A stretch of DNA of 5,834 nucleotides from Leptolyngbya sp. SIO4C5 (GTDB lineage Bacteria; Cyanobacteriota; Cyanobacteriia; Phormidesmidales; Phormidesmidaceae). The translations under genes and the position numbers were made by a program. Where the stretch lies: NCBI GenBank assembly GCA_010671965.1, contig JAAHIC010000319.1, positions 1-5,834 on the forward strand. The letters run 5' to 3'. Positions within the stretch are counted from its first letter, which is position 1; the number at the start of each line of letters is the position of its first letter. The notes under the pieces were generated by a model. It did not search any database, was not told where the DNA came from, and worked only from the letters and a program-made list of their open reading frames with translations. This document shows positions 4,780-5,834 of this stretch, in pieces.

Positions 4780-5506
4780 CGGTCTACGACAGTTTCAAAG
4801 TACTTATGTTCCTAGCCATCAGGCCATGCTGCAAGAACTGGCTCAGGGGCAGCATCCTAGAGTCCTGTTTATTGCTTGTTCTGACTCACGGGTTGATCCC
4901 GCGCTGATTACGCAAGCAGAAATTGGCGAAATTTTTGTTATTCGCAATGCAGGCAATATTGTTCCGCCCTATGAATCGACCAACGGTGGCGAAGGTGCCA
5001 CCATTGAGTATGCGATTCATGCCCTAGATATCAAGCAGATTATTGTCTGCGGCCATACCAACTGCGGCGCCATGAAGGGCTTGCTGCAGCTAGGCAAACT
5101 GGAAGAAGAAATGCCGTTAGTTTATAACTGGCTGAAGCATACTGAAGCGACGCGGCGGCTAGTGAATGAAAACTACAGCCATCTAGAGAAAGCGGAAAGA
5201 TTGGACATGTTGGTGGGTGAGAATGTCCTGACGCAGATCGACAATCTGCGGACTTATCCGGTCATTCGTTCCAAGCTGCATCGCGGCGACTTATCAATTC
5301 ACGCTTGGATTTACAATATCGAGAATGGTGAGGTTCTGGCCTACGACGCCGAAGAACACGCCTATGTACCTCCTTTCAGCTCTATCACTCAAAAACCAGT
5401 GGTCGGCGGCGGCAGCGTTGCCCAAAATCATCTGCCAGGATTCTCCCGCTTATCGCGCAGTCAATCAGAGCGAATTTACCGGGGATCTCAAACGCTGCGG
5501 GCTTAG
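4763..5506 (+). CDS. ccaA: Carboxysomal beta-carbonic anhydrase CcaA (IcfA)
   Basis: The 247-residue enzyme interconverts bicarbonate and CO2, supplying CO2 to Rubisco inside beta-carboxysomes. Zinc ligands Cys39 (ACSDSRVDP), His98 and Cys101 (CGHTNCGAMKG) and the catalytic pair Asp41/Arg43 are all present, at the same numbers I recall for Synechocystis CcaA. VIRNAGNIVPPY (59-70) and NYLKHTEATRR-like sequence (LKHTEATRR near 125-133) also fit. A C-terminal extension marks the carboxysomal type: the tail LPGFSRLSRSQSERIYRG (224-241) matches the conserved end of CcaA, thought to bind the gamma-carbonic-anhydrase-like domain of CcmM. Known CcaA proteins are about 270 residues; here the linker between core and tail (about 200-223) is shorter by some 25 residues. 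No other carboxysome gene is in the window, which is common for ccaA. Regulation may involve the structured, ORF-containing leader upstream. Confidence 0.95.
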   Translation: MKKLISGLRQFQSTYVPSHQAMLQELAQGQHPRVLFIACSDSRVDPALITQAEIGEIFVIRNAGNIVPPYESTNGGEGATIEYAIHALDIKQIIVCGHTNCGAMKGLLQLGKLEEEMPLVYNWLKHTEATRRLVNENYSHLEKAERLDMLVGENVLTQIDNLRTYPVIRSKLHRGDLSIHAWIYNIENGEVLAYDAEEHAYVPPFSSITQKPVVGGGSVAQNHLPGFSRLSRSQSERIYRGSQTLRA

Positions 5507-5523
5507 CGAACTGTTTGACCGAC

Positions 5524-5553
5524 AAAAAAAGCCCCCAGACTGGCTGAGGGCTT
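5524..5553 (-). terminator. Intrinsic terminator facing left, at the 3' end of ccaA
   Basis: AAGCCC (5529-5534) pairs with GGGCTT (5548-5553), then one mismatch, then CAG/CTG (5536-5538 with 5544-5546) around a five-base loop. On the minus strand the stem is followed by a run of seven T (5530-5524). On the plus strand it is followed only by TTGTATG. It therefore best stops leftward transcripts and may act weakly for ccaA, whose stop codon is 17 nt before it. Confidence 0.7.
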
Positions 5554-5742
5554 GTATGTGGAGAAGAGATGTCTTAATTTATCCTCGCGTTGAAACAGAA
5601 AAGCTCCTTGTATAGCTCCATTATGGAATTACTGTTCTAATCCTGGTGTGACGCGATCGCAAAGCGGGTGTGATCTCTGCCTGTCACGAACCTGCTGGTA
5701 GTCGCGCTTAAGCCTGATGCAGATCACAGCGATCGCGCTGAT

Positions 5743-5772
5743 GAAAGAAAGCTCTAGCTGATTAGCTAGAGC
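5743..5772 (-). terminator. Intrinsic terminator facing left near the right edge
   Basis: GCTCTAGCT (5751-5759) pairs perfectly with AGCTAGAGC (5764-5772) around a four-base loop. On the minus strand it is followed by TTTCTTTC (5750-5743). It would end a transcript entering from the right, either a gene outside the window or a small RNA. Confidence 0.6.
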
Positions 5773-5815
5773 CTTGATGCGCAGATGATTGATCACAAGG
5801 AGCCAACGCATCAAG
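5773..5815 (-). ncRNA. Possible small RNA or 3' UTR stem-loop upstream of the leftward terminator
   Basis: Read on the minus strand, CTTGATGCG (5815-5807) pairs with CGCATCAAG (5781-5773), nine perfect pairs, around a 25-base loop. The loop contains CTCCTT (5802-5797), complementary to a Shine-Dalgarno sequence. The terminator hairpin at 5743-5772 abuts it directly. Two stem-loops, the second a terminator, is a usual small-RNA shape, but no promoter is visible before the window ends. It may equally be the 3' end of a gene to the right. Confidence 0.3.
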
Positions 5816-5834
5816 CTTTAAAGCGCTAACCCCC

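Larger units (their letters stand above)
5507..5834. other. Gene-free stretch after ccaA
   Basis: I find no convincing gene. It contains two leftward terminator-like hairpins (5524-5553 and 5743-5772), two HIP1 sites (5653-5660 and 5729-5736), a direct repeat GGTGTGA (5645-5651 and 5667-5673, 22 bp apart), a 9-base inverted repeat GCTCCTTGT/ACAAGGAGC (5603-5611 and 5795-5803), and a stem-loop at 5773-5815. A 61-codon minus-strand frame (5814-5629) lacks a ribosome site and runs through the second hairpin, so I do not call it. Confidence 0.6.

Noticed and set aside
5325..5615. 96-codon plus-strand frame overlapping the end of ccaA
   Set aside because: It is an alternative frame of ccaA that continues through the leftward terminator, with no ribosome site or recognisable domain. 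The CcaA tail is intact in its own frame, so no frameshift is needed.
5669..5688. TGTGA...TCACG as a cyclic-AMP receptor site
   Set aside because: The half-sites are 10 nt apart instead of 6, and no promoter or gene is placed to use them.
5603..5803. GCTCCTTGT/ACAAGGAGC as ends of a small mobile element
   Set aside because: The match stops after nine bases, there is no target-site duplication beside the arms, and the interior has no element-like content.
5629..5814. 61-codon minus-strand frame near the right edge
   Set aside because: It has no ribosome site, resembles no family, and runs through a perfect terminator-like hairpin.

Overview
The window reads as chromosome of a beta-cyanobacterium. 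Four signs agree: nine copies of the octamer GCGATCGC (HIP1), an outer-membrane protein of the cyanobacterial SLH plus beta-barrel type, a NarL-type response regulator of the Rre1/Ycf29 kind, and a beta-carbonic anhydrase with the carboxysomal C-terminal tail. I cannot name the genus. No tRNA, rRNA, CRISPR array, transposase or phage gene is visible.

Layout, left to right. Bases 1-852 hold two minus-strand genes, probably one transcript: an Rre1-like regulator (187-852) and, 62 nt after it, the first 41 codons of a CYTH-domain protein that runs off the left edge (1-124). A divergent gap leads to a plus-strand pterin-4a-carbinolamine dehydratase gene (best start 1062, end 1343). A 432-base gene-free stretch follows, with a terminator and several hairpins. 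Next come the SLH/OprB-type porin (1776-3284), its strong terminator, a repeat-like palindrome, and a METTL7-like SAM methyltransferase (3435-4052). The methyltransferase converges, 20 nt apart, on an unrecognised 158-residue minus-strand gene (4073-4549). A second divergent gap (4550-4762) carries a hairpin made of two HIP1 sites and a small ORF with a good Shine-Dalgarno sequence that overlaps the start of the carbonic anhydrase gene ccaA (4763-5506). The last 328 bases carry no convincing gene but hold two hairpins that look like terminators for leftward transcripts.

Functionally this is a housekeeping neighbourhood rather than an island. CcaA belongs to the CO2-concentrating mechanism, the porin to outer-membrane permeability, Rre1 to stress signalling, and the dehydratase to pterin recycling or a related chaperone-like role. 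Apart from the rre1-CYTH pair, the genes look like separate transcription units with their own terminators. I see no defence system, cluster or other clear novel system. The most interesting items are regulatory: the overlapping ORF at ccaA, the folded leader before the porin, and the possible small RNA at the right edge.
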